Shown in pieces: positions 25,544 to 27,038 of a stretch of 27,038 nucleotides of DNA; within the stretch, counting starts at the first letter, position 1, and the number at the start of each line of letters is the position of its first letter. The DNA is from Pseudomonadota bacterium (GTDB lineage Bacteria > Pseudomonadota > Alphaproteobacteria > Rhizobiales > Beijerinckiaceae). The notes under the pieces are model-generated. The model saw only the letters and a list, made by a program, of their open reading frames with translations. It was not told where the DNA came from and did not search any database. The stretch lies in NCBI GenBank assembly GCA_023423995.1, contig JAFAEL010000057.1:1-27038 (forward strand). The letters are read 5' to 3'. A program made the translations under genes and the position numbers.

Positions 25544-25651
25544 ATGTTAATGGGGCGCTTATGAAACAGCCATCTGCTCCCGCTCGATTCTTTATGCCGC
25601 GGCCATGATTTTTCGGCGGCGGCACAAGAGGCCGCGAAGCAGGTGATCTTC

Positions 25652-25876
25652 ATGGCATCGCAACGCGAAATCGAACCGGATCCGTACCAGGCGCCGAAGA
25701 CGGCCTTCGTGGTCGGCCGCGATGGCGAGGGGCATTGGCTGGCGGTGGAAACGCACGGGCTCGGGGGCGGCCTGTTCACGAACCGGGATGCGGCCCTCCG
25801 CTATGCGCGGTTCGAGACCGAAGGGCGCGAGGGCGCCGTCCGGCTCGTGGCCGAGCCGATCGCCCTGCGGCTCTGA
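25652..25876 (+). CDS. Small conserved-looking hypothetical protein
   Basis: 74 residues, no recognised family. MASQREIEPDPYQAPKTAFVVG, then a compact strand-turn pattern (GHWLAVETHGLGGGLFTNRDAALRYA) and VRLVAEPIALRL. GC-rich third positions and AGGTG six bases before the ATG support it as a real gene; a GTG at 25643 is an alternative start. The sequence resembles small domains in which a residue pair such as W/F-T-N-R-D-A-A is followed by a helix, but no function can be given. It ends 6 bases before the DapA-like gene and may be co-transcribed. Confidence 0.65.
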   Translation: MASQREIEPDPYQAPKTAFVVGRDGEGHWLAVETHGLGGGLFTNRDAALRYARFETEGREGAVRLVAEPIALRL

Positions 25877-25882
25877 ACGCGG

Positions 25883-26776
25883 GTGTCACCCCTTATTGGC
25901 CGGGCCGCCCTCGGCGGCCCGATCGTCATGGCCGTGACGCCCTTCTCCGGCGCGGGCGTAGACGAGCGGAGCTTTGCGGAACTGGCCGCCTGGCAGGTCG
26001 ACGCGGGCTCTTCCGGCCTCTGTGTGGCGGGACCGGCGGGCGAGGCCCCCACCCTCACGGCGCGGGAGCGCGAGCGCCTGATCGCGATCGCCCGGGAGAG
26101 CGCCGGCGGGCGCGCGGTGATCATCGCGGGCCTGTGCACCAGCAGCACCGAAGCCGGCATCGCCCTGGCCCGCTCGGCGGCCGCCGCCGGGGCGGATGCC
26201 GTTCTGGTCCAGGCACCGCCCTACAGCCGGCCCGCGCAGGAGGGGATCTGCCGTCACATCGAGGCTATTGCCCACGCCACGGATTGCGCCGTCCTGGTGC
26301 AGGACGATCCCGGGCGGACGCGCGTCGACCTCACGCCATCCAGCATCGAGCGGCTGTCCCGGCTCGACCGCGTGGTCGGGTTCGTGGATGCCTGCCGGGC
26401 GGCAGCCTCGCCGCCCGCCCGGGGAAAGCTGGGCTTCACGGCCCGGGACGAACAGGCCGCCCCGTTTCTGCTGGCGGGCGGCTCCGGCATCCTGTCCGTC
26501 GCGGCCAACGTGGTGCCGGGCCTCTGCGCGGCGCTCCATCGCGCCTGCCGGGAGGGGCGGGGAGGCGAAGCCATGCGGCTGCAGCATCGTCTGCTCCCCC
26601 TGGTGGACGCGATCGGGCCGGACGGAGATCCGGCCCCTGTCAAATACGCCCTGTTCCTGCTGCGAAGCGGCTTCAGCCCCGACCTGCGCCTCCCTCTGGT
26701 CAGGTGCTGCGCCGAGCGCGCGCGGCGCATCGCCGAGGCGCTGGAGATCCTCAAGGAGGAGGTCAGCTGGGCCTGA
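25883..26776 (+). CDS. DapA-like (dihydrodipicolinate synthase family) probable pseudoenzyme
   Basis: 297 residues, full length for the DapA/NAL aldolase family, with the fold signatures VMAVTPFSGAGVDERSF, PPYSRPAQEGICRHIEAIA, SGILSVAANVVPGL and APVKYALFLLRSGFSPDLRLPLV. The catalytic positions are altered: GTTGE is GPAGE (Pro51, Ala52 for both threonines), the YNVPxRTG tyrosine is Gln140, and the Schiff-base lysine of GIKEA is Val168 (GFVDA). The arginine of DPGRT is kept. It should not act as an ordinary lyase/synthase, yet the frame is intact. GTG start at 25883; no good ribosome site is seen, and translation may depend on the small gene 6 bases upstream. Confidence 0.82.
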   Translation: MSPLIGRAALGGPIVMAVTPFSGAGVDERSFAELAAWQVDAGSSGLCVAGPAGEAPTLTARERERLIAIARESAGGRAVIIAGLCTSSTEAGIALARSAAAAGADAVLVQAPPYSRPAQEGICRHIEAIAHATDCAVLVQDDPGRTRVDLTPSSIERLSRLDRVVGFVDACRAAASPPARGKLGFTARDEQAAPFLLAGGSGILSVAANVVPGLCAALHRACREGRGGEAMRLQHRLLPLVDAIGPDGDPAPVKYALFLLRSGFSPDLRLPLVRCCAERARRIAEALEILKEEVSWA

Positions 26777-26788
26777 TGGCATGAGGTC

Positions 26789-26817
26789 TTGACAATCGCT
26801 GAATATTATCCTATATC
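26789..26817 (+). promoter_or_regulatory. Near-consensus housekeeping promoter
   Basis: TTGACA (26789-26794), exactly 17 bases, then TATATC (26812-26817), in a short AT-rich patch just after the DapA-like stop. Transcription should begin near 26824 and read the structured sequence to the window edge. It is the best promoter match in the window. Confidence 0.7.
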
Positions 26818-26823
26818 GTTGCC

Positions 26824-27038
26824 TGTCCCGACCCACAGAGGGGCGTGTGCGCAGCGTGGCTCATGCGGGTCGGGAACGGTGGTCCGGGGAGGTCGGCGTC
26901 ACGCACCGGCGCCCCGGGCGGCCCAAGTCGGCAATCCCGGCTGGCTGAGCCTGCCGGTCACTGTCCCGGGACCCTCGCGGGTCCAGGAGGACGCAGCGGG
27001 AGGATAGAAAGGTCACCCTCCCGGGGGTTCGCCGAAGC
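26824..27038 (+). ncRNA. Putative structured RNA or long leader (runs off window)
   Basis: At least 215 bases after a near-consensus promoter with no supportable reading frame but five successive perfect or near-perfect hairpins. CCCGACCC/GGGTCGGG pairs 26827-26834 with 26867-26874, and CCGGGG/CCCCGG pairs 26884-26889 with 26912-26917. A hairpin at 26937-26957 has CCGGC/GCCGG arms and an inner GGC/GCC. GGACCC-TCGC-GGGTCC is at 26969-26984, and CGGGAGG/CCTCCCG at 26997-27023. I do not recognise it: the hallmark motifs of RNase P RNA, SRP RNA and the TPP riboswitch are absent. It could be a small RNA or the leader of a gene beyond the window. Confidence 0.45.

Noticed and set aside
26789..27007. 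72-codon plus-strand frame at the right end
   Set aside because: It would start with the TTG of the -35 element of the promoter and translates strongly paired RNA; composition is not protein-like.
26824..27038. Cobalamin riboswitch identity for the structured RNA
   Set aside because: Fragments such as GGGAAC-GGTG and GGTCACTG resemble parts of the element, but the conserved core and the GCCAGGAGACC end are not present in order.

Overview
The window looks like GC-rich alphaproteobacterial chromosome of the Hyphomicrobiales (Rhizobiales), probably Methylobacteriaceae or a near relative. This rests on gene content and order (regulatory dikinase-maf-aroE-coaE-dnaQ diverging from hemE-hemJ-rho, then mnmE-mnmG-rsmG-parA-parB), GC-rich third codon positions, parS sites and CtrA-like TTAA motifs. 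The family-level placement is inference; the alphaproteobacterial assignment is firm.

Left arm (1-8056): nearly everything reads leftward. A partial adenosine kinase is followed by a coupled Smr-MltA-Tim44 cell-envelope cluster. The lone rightward gene is secB, which has its own strong terminator. Next comes a five-gene cluster in which every junction overlaps (PPSR-maf-aroE-coaE-dnaQ); dnaQ appears to use a CTG start inside the end of coaE.

Centre (8057-8411): a 355-bp divergent gap holds a perfect DnaA box, a second near-match, two GGTTAA/TTAACC inverted repeats and an AT-rich tract beside hemE. This matches the known position of the alphaproteobacterial replication origin (as in Caulobacter Cori), and it is proposed here as oriC. 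Three parS-like sites lie 8-15 kb to its right, around mnmG, rsmG and leuS, with parA and parB between them.

Right arm, core genes: hemE-hemJ (haem synthesis) and rho, then mnmE-mnmG-rsmG-parA-parB (tRNA/rRNA modification and chromosome segregation). A convergent leuS-lptE-holA operon follows.

Accessory block (about 11335-15170) between rho and mnmE: a DUF4926/DUF6883 pair whose second gene is frameshifted, a YopT-type (C58) cysteine protease with an intact catalytic triad, a periplasmic protein matching cyclohexadienyl dehydratase (PheC) rather than an ordinary transporter binding protein, and an EstB-like serine hydrolase. A 14-bp copy of the rho 3' end bounds the first part of this block. 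These genes are the least ordinary content of the window.

Right end (25112-27038): two small hypothetical genes, a full-length DapA-like protein that has lost the Schiff-base lysine and other catalytic residues, and then a near-consensus promoter driving at least 200 bases of highly structured, apparently non-coding sequence that runs off the window. No tRNA, rRNA, CRISPR array or insertion sequence was seen.
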